DNA of 45,033 nt, taken from positions 1 through 45,033 of the forward strand of contig JAUNVD010000015.1 in the NCBI GenBank assembly GCA_030537855.1, in the 5' to 3' direction. The stretch's first letter is position 1, and each line of letters starts with the position of its first letter. Positions 23,794 through 32,161 of this stretch are shown here, piece after piece. Origin of the DNA: Tissierellia bacterium. Lineage in GTDB: Bacteria; Bacillota; Clostridia; Tissierellales; Peptoniphilaceae. Below the pieces are notes generated by a model that worked only from the letters and a program-made list of their open reading frames with translations, did no database searches and had not been told where the DNA came from. The translations under genes and the position numbers were made by a program.

Positions 23794-25767
23794 TTATTTT
23801 AAAATTTCCAAAGCTTCTTTTACAATTCTTTCTTTTGTAATTCCAAAGGATTGATATACTTCATCTCCTGGGCCAGATGCCCCAAATTCATCAATTCCAA
23901 TACTTCTTCCTTCAAATCCAGTGTATTTATGCCAGCCAAAAGTTGAAGCTGCTTCTATCGAGATTCTCTTGGTACAAATTTCCGGTAAAACTTCAGAGCG
24001 ATAGGATTTTGCTTGAGCTTCAAATAATTCTTGTGAAGGCATACTTACCACTCGTATCCCAAAACCTTTTTCTTCCAAGTCTTTAGCTGCTTCTAAAGCA
24101 TATTGTAATTCAGATCCAGTTCCTATAAGAATACAGTCAAGGTCCTTTCCTTCTTTTTTAACAATATATCCACCTTTCATTGCTTCTTTAGAAGTATTTT
24201 CAATTTCAGGTAAAGTTTGTCTCGTCAAAGAAAAAGCTAATGGGGTATTTTTATTTCTCATAGCCACAGCCCAACCAGCTGCCACTTCTGTAGTATCAGC
24301 GGGACGATAGGTAATAAGATTAGGGATACTTCGTAACATAGCCAAATGTTCAATAGGTTGATGTGTTGGTCCATCTTCTCCCACACCAATACTGTCATGG
24401 GTAAAGATATAGGTCACAGGAACCCCCATAAGAGCAGATAGACGGATTTGTGGTTTCATATAATCAGAAAAGACCAAAAATGTTGCACAAAATGCTTTCC
24501 AACCTCCATGAAGAGCAATACCATTTGCAATCGCCCCCATAGCATGTTCCCTTACTCCAAAGTTTATATTTCTACCTTCTCGGTTTTTAGGACTAAAGTA
24601 TCCTGTATTTTCCATAACCGATTTATTAGATGGTCCAAGGTCTGCAGATCCTCCAAATAAAACAGAGAGTTTTTTAGAAATACGGTTTAAAATCATACCA
24701 GAAGAACCTCTTGTTGCTTGGTCTTTTGGTCCATACCAGAACTCATCTTCTTCCATAAAGGATAAATCAAAGTTTCCTTCCATCCCATTTAATAGTCTTT
24801 TACTTTCTTCAGGATATATTCTTTTATATTCTTCGAACAAATTTTCCCATTTTGTATATTTATCTTTTAAAGAAGATTTTACTTCTCCAATCTCTTCTGT
24901 AACTTCATTAGGAATGGTAAATGGTGGAACATCTTCTAAGTGGAAGAAAGATCTAGTCTTAGATGTTCCTTCTTCTCCTAAGGGAGAGCCATGAACTGCA
25001 GGATCTCCTGCCTTTGGGCTCCCATAACCGATTTCCGTATGAACCTCAATTAAAGTAGGCTTATTAGAAGTCTTTGCTTTAGAAATAGCTTCTCCAATGG
25101 CATCACAGTCATTCCCATTAGTCACTTCTAAGGTGTTCCACCCAAGAGCTTCGTATCTTTGTCGAACATTTTCTTTAAAAGCAATATCTGTAGAGCCTTC
25201 TATAGTGATAGCATTGGAGTCGTATAAAACAATTAATTTATTTAACTGTTGAGTACCTGCAAAAGAAGAGGCTTCGTTAGAAATCCCTTCCATTAAATCT
25301 CCATCTCCACATAAAACAAAGGTATAGTGGTCGATTATTTCGAAATCTGGTCGATTATATCGTTTTGCCAAAGCTTCTTCCGCAACAGCCATTCCTACTC
25401 CCATAGAGATTCCTGCTCCTAAAGGACCTGTAGTACATTCTACCCCAAGGGTATGTCCATATTCAGGATGACCAGGTGTTTTAGAATGAAGTTGACGAAA
25501 GTCTTTTAAATCATCTATCTCAAGACCATATCCAAATACTGTTAACAAGGAATATAATAATGCAGATCCATGACCTGCAGAAAGGATAAATCGATCTCGA
25601 TTTAGCCAATTAGGATCCTTTGGATAATGGTTCATATGATTACTCCAAAGTTCATAAGCCATAGGAGCAGCTCCTAAAGGTAGCCCAGGATGACCTGAGT
25701 TCGCCTTGTCAATGGCGTCAACCGATAACATTCGTAAGGTGTTTACCACTCTTTCTTTCCTATTCAA
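23794..25767 (-). CDS. tkt: Transketolase
   Basis: Thiamine-diphosphate enzyme of the pentose phosphate pathway that moves two-carbon ketol units. Motifs are ANSGHPGLPLGAAPMAYEL, the ThDP-binding GDGDLMEGISNEASSFAG and the second-domain THDSIGVGEDGPTHQPIEHL. I set the start at a TTG (657 residues), because AGGAGGAAGG lies six bases upstream and it overlaps the tagA stop by 8 bases. In-frame ATGs at 25782 and 25809 lie deeper in tagA, and the first overlaps that ribosome site. It is last in the surface-polysaccharide operon, an unusual position for transketolase. Confidence 0.95.
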   Translation of the reverse strand: MNRKERVVNTLRMLSVDAIDKANSGHPGLPLGAAPMAYELWSNHMNHYPKDPNWLNRDRFILSAGHGSALLYSLLTVFGYGLEIDDLKDFRQLHSKTPGHPEYGHTLGVECTTGPLGAGISMGVGMAVAEEALAKRYNRPDFEIIDHYTFVLCGDGDLMEGISNEASSFAGTQQLNKLIVLYDSNAITIEGSTDIAFKENVRQRYEALGWNTLEVTNGNDCDAIGEAISKAKTSNKPTLIEVHTEIGYGSPKAGDPAVHGSPLGEEGTSKTRSFFHLEDVPPFTIPNEVTEEIGEVKSSLKDKYTKWENLFEEYKRIYPEESKRLLNGMEGNFDLSFMEEDEFWYGPKDQATRGSSGMILNRISKKLSVLFGGSADLGPSNKSVMENTGYFSPKNREGRNINFGVREHAMGAIANGIALHGGWKAFCATFLVFSDYMKPQIRLSALMGVPVTYIFTHDSIGVGEDGPTHQPIEHLAMLRSIPNLITYRPADTTEVAAGWAVAMRNKNTPLAFSLTRQTLPEIENTSKEAMKGGYIVKKEGKDLDCILIGTGSELQYALEAAKDLEEKGFGIRVVSMPSQELFEAQAKSYRSEVLPEICTKRISIEAASTFGWHKYTGFEGRSIGIDEFGASGPGDEVYQSFGITKERIVKEALEILK

Positions 25768-26551
25768 AACCTTCCTCCTCATTTCTATTTTCAATTTCCC
25801 TAACTCCATTTGAATCTCTTACAATATAGTATAAAAACTTGGGAATAGCAAGTTGTCTTTTCCAACGAGATGGATTTTTTAAAAGTCGATAAAACCATTC
25901 CAGATGTAGTTGAATAAAAATCTTAGGGGCACGTTTCGCTTCACCTGCTAATACATCAATAACCCCTCCATTGCCAATAAGAAGCCTTGTTCCTAAGATG
26001 TTTTTATATTTATCAATCCAGATTTCCTGTTTTGGAAAACCAAAACCTACAAAGAGAATATCTGCATTTGAAGCTTTGATACTTTGAAGAACTTCTTTTT
26101 CCTCAAGGTGATCTGGACTACCTGTATGAGTCCCTTTAAAATACCCATGGTGAAAACCAGCAATCTTTAAATCAGGATAATCCTTTTTTACATTTTCTAC
26201 TGCCTTTTCAGCTACTCCAGGTTTTCCTCCAAGGAAAAAAATCGAATACCCTTTTTCAGCACCAATCTTTAACAATTCCATAGAAAGATCAAAACCTGTC
26301 ACTCTTTCTGGCAAAGGATGGCCTCGTAGTTTAGAGCCAATTACCAAACCAATACCATCTGCAACAATCATATCCCCTTGATTAATAAGTTTACATAAGG
26401 AAGAATCCTTTCTAGCCTCCATAACAATTTCCGTGTTTGGAGTATAGATCGTATTCCCAGCTCCTTTATGTAAAAGTTTTTTCATTTCTTCAATACCTTG
26501 GGATAAAGTGATGGATTGAACTTCGACACCAAATATAGATATCTTTTTCAT
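25760..26551 (-). CDS. tagA: WecG/TagA/CpsF family glycosyltransferase
   Basis: A 263-residue GT26 enzyme that adds N-acetylmannosamine(uronate)-type sugars to a lipid-linked carrier in wall polymer synthesis. It shows IYTPNTEIVMEARKD, the conserved MIVADGIGLV, PERVTGFDLSMELL and ADILFVGFGFPKQEIWI. GGAGG lies seven bases before the ATG, which overlaps the csaB stop by 4 bases. In the csaB context the product is probably a secondary cell wall polymer. The gene symbol reflects the family, not a proven teichoic acid role. Confidence 0.9.
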   Translation of the reverse strand: MKKISIFGVEVQSITLSQGIEEMKKLLHKGAGNTIYTPNTEIVMEARKDSSLCKLINQGDMIVADGIGLVIGSKLRGHPLPERVTGFDLSMELLKIGAEKGYSIFFLGGKPGVAEKAVENVKKDYPDLKIAGFHHGYFKGTHTGSPDHLEEKEVLQSIKASNADILFVGFGFPKQEIWIDKYKNILGTRLLIGNGGVIDVLAGEAKRAPKIFIQLHLEWFYRLLKNPSRWKRQLAIPKFLYYIVRDSNGVREIENRNEEEGFE

Positions 26552-27651
26552 TCTTTCTCCTCCAGTAAGGTATCAATAATCTTAATATTTTCCAGGGCAG
26601 CTTCTTTTAAAGCCTTCTTTTCATATTTTAAATGGGCTTTACAAGATGTTTTTCTATCTAAGGTATATAAAATCTTCTCTACTAAATTTTTTGGTTCAAA
26701 GTTCCTTACATCTTCCCCAGGATATAAATGTAATTCTTCGATGATTCCTTGTACTTTTGGATCATAAGAAAGTCCTACAATAGGTACTTCTTCCACTACA
26801 GCATAAATCAAAGCATGTAAGCGCATGGCAACTACTACTTCCAACTTAGAAAAACATGCCATAAGATCTTTTACTGTGTAATTATTTTTTAAAATATAAA
26901 TTCTATTTTTTTCTTTCACTTCTTCTCGTATACTTTCTGCAAAATGAAGATCCTTTGGATAGTGGAGAGGGAGCATTAAAATATCTTCTTTTCTTTGTTC
27001 CAATAAAAGATTTATTCCTTCTACAATTTTGTCCTTTAAATCAGGACTTTCCATCCATTCCCTTAATGCAAATCCAATATACATTTTGTCTGGAATCTTT
27101 TCATTTTTAAAGATATCTAAAATTCTTTCCTCCGAAGAAGGTTCTAGGGTATATACAGGGTCTGCAGTTACCTTTACTCGATTATGTTTTACTCCTAAAG
27201 ATCGAATAAAATCTTTTGAATTACTATCCCGTAAGGTTATAAAATCTACATGATTTAAAACGGTTTTTGTTAAAAACCGATTAAACTTCCCATCGATAGG
27301 CCCGATTCCATTAGCATAAACATAAACTTTTTTTCTCAAAAGCTTAGCTAAAATCATTAGACCTAAATAATACCACAAGCTTCTTGAAGACGTAATATCC
27401 TGTAGTAAAGACCCTCCGCCACTAATGAACAAATCTGTTTCTTTTAAGCCTTTAAACACTTCTTTAAAATGGAAGCGATGAAGAGCTTCCACACCATATA
27501 CTTCCTTCGTCTTTTCAGGAAGATAGGATAGGACATGAATATTTAGTTGAGGTCTGGTTTTCTTTATTTCTGTACTAATAGCTTCTAAAATAGCATCGTC
27601 CCCACTATTGTCAAAGCCATAGTACCCACTAAAGAGTATGGATTTCTTCAT
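26548..27651 (-). CDS. csaB: Polysaccharide pyruvyl transferase CsaB
   Basis: Transfers pyruvate ketals to cell wall polysaccharide; in bacteria with SLH-domain S-layer proteins this modification anchors the layer. The product has the CsaB N-terminus ILFSGYYGFDNSGDDAILEAI, the motif LFISGGGSLLQDITSSRSL, and a C-terminal MRLHALIYAVVEEVPIVGLSYDPKV. I prefer the ATG at 27651 (367 residues), nine bases after AAAGG; ATGs at 27657 and 27660 are too close to that site. It starts within the end of the ligase-like gene. The presence of csaB predicts SLH proteins elsewhere in the genome. Confidence 0.92.
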   Translation of the reverse strand: MKKSILFSGYYGFDNSGDDAILEAISTEIKKTRPQLNIHVLSYLPEKTKEVYGVEALHRFHFKEVFKGLKETDLFISGGGSLLQDITSSRSLWYYLGLMILAKLLRKKVYVYANGIGPIDGKFNRFLTKTVLNHVDFITLRDSNSKDFIRSLGVKHNRVKVTADPVYTLEPSSEERILDIFKNEKIPDKMYIGFALREWMESPDLKDKIVEGINLLLEQRKEDILMLPLHYPKDLHFAESIREEVKEKNRIYILKNNYTVKDLMACFSKLEVVVAMRLHALIYAVVEEVPIVGLSYDPKVQGIIEELHLYPGEDVRNFEPKNLVEKILYTLDRKTSCKAHLKYEKKALKEAALENIKIIDTLLEEKE

Positions 27652-28987
27652 TACCATCATCCTTTGATTCTTCCTGTTCCCTTAATGCTACCCTTCCTAG
27701 AGCAAATATTAAAGCCATTAAAATCCAAAATGTTGTAGTAATCTTCATTAAATACAGAAGATTTTCAAACATTCCATGAAATAATGCGCCTGTAAAACCT
27801 GCTAGTAAAGCAGCTCCCATCACTTGATAAAAGGGGTCTTTATTCCTTAATAATGTTTTCGTTCCAAAATAATACACATTACCTATTAAAATGAGAAATA
27901 ATAATAAACCTAAAACACCCATTTCTGCCAAAACTTCTAAAAATGTATTGTGGGCATGGTAAATAGGCATGGTTCGAATATAAGTTTCAAACATACGCTT
28001 AAAAGGTAAGTGCCCTAATCCCACTCCAATAATAGGATAATCTCGTATTATATCTCCTGTAATCTCCCACATCTTAAAACGATACGCAGTGGAAGAATCT
28101 GCAAAATTAAAAATACTTGTAATCCTACGTAATATACCTTCTGGTAATTTATAAAAGATAAATGCACCTATGGGAACAGCAAGTAAGAAAAATCTCTTCT
28201 CCACAAAAAAGAGGAAAAAAGCAGCTGCCACCATTAATCCTAGCCATCCTCCTCGACTCATCGTTAGGCCAAGAGCAATTACACCAATTAAAAATTGTCC
28301 TAAATAAAATATTTTTTGAGAATCTTTTTTAGCGGACCAAAAAAGTCCCACTGATATAGGCAAGAATAAAACTAAATATTCTGCAAAAATATTGGGATTT
28401 CCAAATACAGAAAAAATTCTTACTTTAAGATCTGGGTTATTAGCAACGTCCACCCATTCTTTTTTTATTTCCACTCCTGTAAAATATTGAGAAATCCCAT
28501 AAAGGGCAATCAAGGTAGTTGCTAGGGAAAGAATCGTTAACGCAGAGTATATCCGTTCTTTGTTTTTTAGTTCTGTAAGAAGAATAATAAAAAGACAAAA
28601 GCCTCCTAAATGTATTCCTAAATCACGTATAGAACCTTTAACATACGTGGAAAAAATCGTTGATAGGATTAAATAAATAAAAAATACAAAAAAGACTCGT
28701 TCCTGTCTTTCCGGTTTCACAATAGTATCTCCAGTCATAAAAGACCGAAAAAGATACATAAAGGTGATTCCCAACACAAAGGCTAAAGATAGTATATCAG
28801 GTAAAAAAATATAACCAAATAATGTTGATAATAGGCCAATCATAGGGTGAAAATAGGTAAATGCCATAAAACATAAACCTATAAATAATGTTAATATATA
28901 TTTACTTTTTACAAAATAACAAAGGATACAAAGGGCAAACCCCATAAAAAGGGCGCCGGACAAATCAGTTCTCTTGGATTTCGTCAT
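27629..28987 (-). CDS. O-antigen ligase / Wzy-like membrane protein
   Basis: A 452-residue multi-pass membrane protein (about ten to twelve helices) with the Wzy_C/O-antigen ligase domain. It has the typical MSRGGWLGLMVAAA and the large loop ending MPIYHAHNTFLEVLAEMGV, where the conserved His of ligases lies. Such enzymes polymerise lipid-linked oligosaccharides or transfer them to an acceptor. In a Gram-positive setting it may act as a wall-polymer polymerase or ligase. AAGGAGG precedes the ATG; it overlaps the upstream small membrane protein gene by 23 bases. Confidence 0.85.
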   Translation of the reverse strand: MTKSKRTDLSGALFMGFALCILCYFVKSKYILTLFIGLCFMAFTYFHPMIGLLSTLFGYIFLPDILSLAFVLGITFMYLFRSFMTGDTIVKPERQERVFFVFFIYLILSTIFSTYVKGSIRDLGIHLGGFCLFIILLTELKNKERIYSALTILSLATTLIALYGISQYFTGVEIKKEWVDVANNPDLKVRIFSVFGNPNIFAEYLVLFLPISVGLFWSAKKDSQKIFYLGQFLIGVIALGLTMSRGGWLGLMVAAAFFLFFVEKRFFLLAVPIGAFIFYKLPEGILRRITSIFNFADSSTAYRFKMWEITGDIIRDYPIIGVGLGHLPFKRMFETYIRTMPIYHAHNTFLEVLAEMGVLGLLLFLILIGNVYYFGTKTLLRNKDPFYQVMGAALLAGFTGALFHGMFENLLYLMKITTTFWILMALIFALGRVALREQEESKDDGNEEIHTL

Positions 28988-29525
28988 CTAAACCCTCCTT
29001 ATGATAGATAAATAAGTTATAAACTCCTCGAATTAAAGGATAAACTTTTGCATTCTTTATAATTCTTTCAACTCCTGAAGAAAAAAGTAAAAACAGAAAT
29101 CCCATAAAGAAGATAAAAAATCCTTGTTTCAATGTAAATCTCCGAGTAATCGGAGAAATAACAGATGTAAAAAATCCTAAAATAAGTAGCGAAAATCCCA
29201 TACTTAATAGTGAGGAGTCTACCGTTTCGAAATTTTCCACATAGGTATATAAATTTGAACCATTTAAAATTTTAGCCATAATGTTACCGGTATAGGACAC
29301 TAAAGTATTCCATAATTCTACAATTTTACGAAATAACATAGTCCATAAGGTATCTTCTTTATGTTCTTCTGCTACATGGCGTCCCCAAAGAGACCCTTCC
29401 AAATAACCTTTTAAACATTCTCCAATGGTCATTAATATTTTGTGTATCAATGAGTTTTCATATAAGATATTAATTTTTTTAATAAGATATATTACGAGAG
29501 ATATGATAATGCTGTGTTTCAACAT
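28965..29525 (-). CDS. Membrane protein of unknown function
   Basis: I do not recognise this 186-residue protein. It starts with a hydrophobic segment (about 5-17). A hydrophilic, partly amphipathic region follows, containing GSLWGRHVAEEHKEDTLW. Two clear membrane helices lie near 108-124 and 134-152, and the tail is charged and acidic (GLDDEIQEN). AGGAGG stands before the ATG, so it is a real gene. It lies between the DUF4330 gene and the ligase-like gene inside the polysaccharide operon, so a role in polymer assembly or export is plausible but unproven. Confidence 0.75.
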   Translation of the reverse strand: MLKHSIIISLVIYLIKKINILYENSLIHKILMTIGECLKGYLEGSLWGRHVAEEHKEDTLWTMLFRKIVELWNTLVSYTGNIMAKILNGSNLYTYVENFETVDSSLLSMGFSLLILGFFTSVISPITRRFTLKQGFFIFFMGFLFLLFSSGVERIIKNAKVYPLIRGVYNLFIYHKEGLDDEIQEN

Positions 29526-29535
29526 TACAGTCCTC

Positions 29536-30021
29536 CTATTTTTCTACAGTTACTCCGATACAAGTTCCCCAAAACGCAGAGGTTTTTGATTTCATACGAT
29601 ATTCATTTCCTATTTTAGTCTGTTCCCCACCAATCGTATAGGTTTGATCATTTTCTCCAATATCACATGCAACATCAATATATACTACGAAACGTTCTGG
29701 TATCTCAGACATATAGAATTTACCTTGATATTCCGTTTGCTCCCTGTAAGGTTCTACTTCTATATTGTCAATTTCTCCGATATAGGTCCCTTTATCATAA
29801 TGGTAAACTTTATCCCCTTTACGAATATTATCAACTGTAACCTGTCGAACATTTTGAATCATATATTTTGCATGACCTTGTTTCTCAGGTTCATTAATAA
29901 TTTTTGTACCACCAAATCTTTTTACTCCTCCAAAAATTGCCCCTAATATAATAAGGATAAATAATAGATCAATAATATTAATAACACCAAAAAGGCGTCC
30001 TTTTTTATCAATTATTTTCAT
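29536..30021 (-). CDS. DUF4330 family membrane-anchored protein
   Basis: A 161-residue protein with one N-terminal membrane helix after a short basic start (KIIDKKGRLFGVINIIDLLF, the recognisable DUF4330 opening). A beta-rich outer domain with motifs such as VTVDNIRKGDKVYHYDKGTYIGEI follows. The function of the family is not known. A GGAGG site is present. The ATG overlaps the glycosyltransferase stop by 4 bases. It is found here, as I recall for other Clostridia, near wall-polysaccharide genes. Confidence 0.78.
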   Translation of the reverse strand: MKIIDKKGRLFGVINIIDLLFILIILGAIFGGVKRFGGTKIINEPEKQGHAKYMIQNVRQVTVDNIRKGDKVYHYDKGTYIGEIDNIEVEPYREQTEYQGKFYMSEIPERFVVYIDVACDIGENDQTYTIGGEQTKIGNEYRMKSKTSAFWGTCIGVTVEK

Positions 30022-31145
30022 TCTTTCCTCCCAGATTGTCTTAATATTTCTTTATAAATGTCAATATGACGATTTGCCATAGCTTCTACAGTAAAAAACT
30101 CCTTCACCCTTTGATTAAATGATTCTCCTCGAACTCTCCCTTGATCTGGATGATCTTTAACTTCCCGTAAAATAGTAGCCAATTCTTCAATGTTTCCTGG
30201 TTGAAATAACCAACCGTCTTTTCCATCACGAACCATTTCCGGTATACCTCCAACAGATGTGGCAATAACTGGTTTACTCAATTTTGCTCCTTCTAATAGA
30301 GCATAGGGAAAGGACTCACTTTTAGATGTTAACATATTAATATCAATAGCATTAAATAAAGAAAATGGATCGTCCACTTGTCCAAGGAAATGAACTCTAT
30401 CATCAATTCCTAATTCCTTTGCCATTTGTTTTAAATGTTCTTCTTCAGCCCCAGTTCCTGCAATTAAAAATCTTGTATTGGTAAGGATGTTTTTTTCTTT
30501 TCCAATCGCCTTTAATAATGTTTGATGGTCTTTTACTTTGTCTAAACGAGCTGCAATTCCAAATAAATAGGAATGATCATTGGGAATTTGATAACGACTT
30601 AAAAATACCTCTTTACTAACAAATTCCTCTTCCCGATGAATGTCAATTCCATTATAAATCACAAATATACGATCTTCGGGGAATCCTCTATCTATTAACA
30701 TATTCTTAAAATTTTTCGTTACACTAATATAAAAAGGAAATTTCTTTAAGGCCATTTTGTTTAAAGGAGTAAAAATCATATCCTTTAACTTATTGTCTTT
30801 AAAATCCAATAAATAGTCACTGTGTATCGTCGTCACTTTTGGAATATTTCCTTTGAAAAATAAAGCATTAAAATTTGCCCTTGCCCCATGACAATGAAGT
30901 ATTTCCACAGATTCACGTGTCGCCTTTCTGGAAATTTTTTTCATTACAGACATGTCAAATCGACTTCTTTGTTCTACAACCTCGATAGGAATATTATTTT
31001 TTATGGCATCTTCATAAAATCTGTCTCGTATAAAACAGAGAATCTTAGCATCAACTTTGCCGGCTAAACCTTTCATTAAAGAATAAATATGGGTTTTTGC
31101 CCCACCGGCATCGCCACCACTAATTAAGTGATAGATCTTATGCAT
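30018..31145 (-). CDS. Glycosyltransferase, GT4 family
   Basis: A 375-residue GT-B glycosyltransferase. The N-terminal acceptor domain starts YHLISGGDAGGAKTHIYSL (Gly-rich loop). The C-terminal donor domain has IAARLDKVKDHQTLLKA, FLGQVDDPFSLFNAIDI and SESFPYALLEGAKLSKPVIAT, where the EX7E-like pattern of GT4 lies. It most likely acts on a lipid-linked sugar at the inner membrane face. It is first in the polysaccharide operon; GGAAGGAG precedes the ATG. The 55-base gap to the upstream gene contains that gene's terminator, and I see no separate promoter there. Confidence 0.88.
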   Translation of the reverse strand: MHKIYHLISGGDAGGAKTHIYSLMKGLAGKVDAKILCFIRDRFYEDAIKNNIPIEVVEQRSRFDMSVMKKISRKATRESVEILHCHGARANFNALFFKGNIPKVTTIHSDYLLDFKDNKLKDMIFTPLNKMALKKFPFYISVTKNFKNMLIDRGFPEDRIFVIYNGIDIHREEEFVSKEVFLSRYQIPNDHSYLFGIAARLDKVKDHQTLLKAIGKEKNILTNTRFLIAGTGAEEEHLKQMAKELGIDDRVHFLGQVDDPFSLFNAIDINMLTSKSESFPYALLEGAKLSKPVIATSVGGIPEMVRDGKDGWLFQPGNIEELATILREVKDHPDQGRVRGESFNQRVKEFFTVEAMANRHIDIYKEILRQSGRKE

Positions 31146-31172
31146 GTTGGCTCCTTCCTATTTTATTGCGAT

Positions 31173-31198
31173 AGAAAAGCCTCCAAGAGAGGCCTTTT
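31173..31198 (-). terminator. Terminator between the exported-protein gene and the polysaccharide operon
   Basis: Stem AAAGGCCTC / GAGGCTTTT (one G-U pair) with a 5-base loop and a short U-run (TTTTCT) on the minus strand. It is two bases past the stop at 31201. Because the next gene has no visible promoter, partial read-through is likely. Confidence 0.75.
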
Positions 31199-31200
31199 AC

Positions 31201-31629
31201 CTATTCTACTTTATAAGTACCTCGTACAATTACTATAGTTTTTGTTACTGACTTTAATCCCCTTCCATCAGATCTTGGTAAAAGGATATTATGGTTAGCT
31301 ATTATTTTCCCTCCAGATGGTATATCTTTTCCCTCCGTTAAATCTGCTAAGCCACCATTTTCAGAAGCTATTGCTGTAGCCTTCCCGGTTCTTAAAATCA
31401 TTTCTGTTCCAGCTGCACCAATTAAAGATTGACCTGGCTTTAATTCAACGACAGTAAGATTTCCTGTTGCCACAGGGGTTGACGACCCTAAATTCTCCAA
31501 TCTTTCATTTAAATAACTAAGTGTTATAAGAGGATCATCAGCATCTGCGTTTACCCCAATACCAAATAAGGAGAAGGTAATAATTAGTACAAAAAGTAAA
31601 ATAATTATTTTTTTATCCTTATTATTCAT
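31201..31629 (-). CDS. Exported protein of unknown function
   Basis: A 142-residue protein from MNNKDKKIIIL, chosen because AAGGATGTGAGAG precedes it. It has a signal peptide or N-terminal anchor (about 5-24, then GVNADADDP). The mature part opens with DPLITLSYLNERLENLG, then VVELKPGQSLIGAAGTEMIL, RTGKATAIA and LLPRSDGRGL. I recall similar small exported proteins in many Clostridia, with the DPL(V/I)T.SY motif shared by several wall-associated or sporulation proteins, but no function is known to me. Monocistronic between two terminators. Confidence 0.72.
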   Translation of the reverse strand: MNNKDKKIIILLFVLIITFSLFGIGVNADADDPLITLSYLNERLENLGSSTPVATGNLTVVELKPGQSLIGAAGTEMILRTGKATAIASENGGLADLTEGKDIPSGGKIIANHNILLPRSDGRGLKSVTKTIVIVRGTYKVE

Positions 31630-31654
31630 ACTCTCACATCCTTTACTGTACCCC

Positions 31655-31660
31655 ATTATA
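31655..31660 (-). promoter_or_regulatory. Possible -10 for the exported-protein gene
   Basis: TATAAT on the minus strand about 25 bases ahead of the start codon. No good -35 at the right distance. It lies between the start codon and the mazF terminator. Confidence 0.4.
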
Positions 31661-31684
31661 TCAAAAATTTAGATTAAATTCACA

Positions 31685-31718
31685 AGAAAATAAGCACTCC
31701 TTACAAGAAGTGCTTATT
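31685..31718 (-). terminator. Terminator of the MazF/EndoA gene
   Basis: A 10-base stem (31689-31698 with 31709-31718, AATAAGCACT) with a 10-base loop, followed on the minus strand by TTCTTG and set 24 bases after the toxin stop codon. Confidence 0.8.
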
Positions 31719-31742
31719 CTAAAAATATGTACAAGTATTGCG

Positions 31743-32084
31743 TTAAAGTCCTAAGCTTATTCGTACTGCATCCTCAATTTCCTGTATCGTATCTTCATGG
31801 AAACTGCCGATTTTCTCCCGGAGTCGTTTTTTGTCTATGGTTCTTATTTGTTCTAAAAGAACTACAGAATTTTTCGGTAGTTCAGAATATTCAGCCTGAA
31901 CTCCAACATGGGTTGGTAGTCTAGCTTTATTTAATCGAGATGTGATAGCAGCAATAATGGTAGTCGGTGAGTATTTATTGCCGACATCATTTTGAATAAT
32001 TACAACAGGACGAACGCCACCTTGCTCAGAGCCAATAATTGGACTCAAATCAGCGTAAAAAATATCACCACGTTTTACAATCAT
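31743..32084 (-). CDS. ndoA: MazF/EndoA-type mRNA endoribonuclease toxin, no adjacent antitoxin
   Basis: A 113-residue MazF/PemK-family ribonuclease closely resembling B. subtilis EndoA (NdoA), which cuts mRNA at UACAU. The start [20 protein letters not shown] and [12 protein letters not shown] are diagnostic. Arg25 (GGVRP) and Thr48 (AAITSR), the catalytic residues of EndoA, sit at the same positions. The usual mazE-type antitoxin gene (EndoAI) would lie directly upstream, but only 77 bases separate this gene from acpS-nnrD, and they hold a promoter, not a gene. alr, the frequent neighbour, is also absent. AGGGTGAG precedes the ATG. Confidence 0.95.
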   Translation of the reverse strand: MIVKRGDIFYADLSPIIGSEQGGVRPVVIIQNDVGNKYSPTTIIAAITSRLNKARLPTHVGVQAEYSELPKNSVVLLEQIRTIDKKRLREKIGSFHEDTIQEIEDAVRISLGL

Positions 32085-32117
32085 TTTCTCACCCTAAATG
32101 ACTCCCGGTTATTCATT

Positions 32118-32147
32118 ATTATACTTCTACTTTTCATTCCTTGTCAA
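32118..32147 (-). promoter_or_regulatory. Promoter of ndoA with both hexamers at consensus
   Basis: TTGACA (32142-32147) and TATAAT (32118-32123), both perfect, with an 18-base spacer on the minus strand, about 33 bases ahead of the toxin start. It makes the toxin gene an independent unit. Confidence 0.85.
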
Positions 32148-32161
32148 TAAGATAGACTTCG

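Noticed and set aside
32085..32161. A short mazE antitoxin gene before the toxin
   Set aside because: Only 77 bases, occupied by a consensus promoter, with no open frame of useful length.
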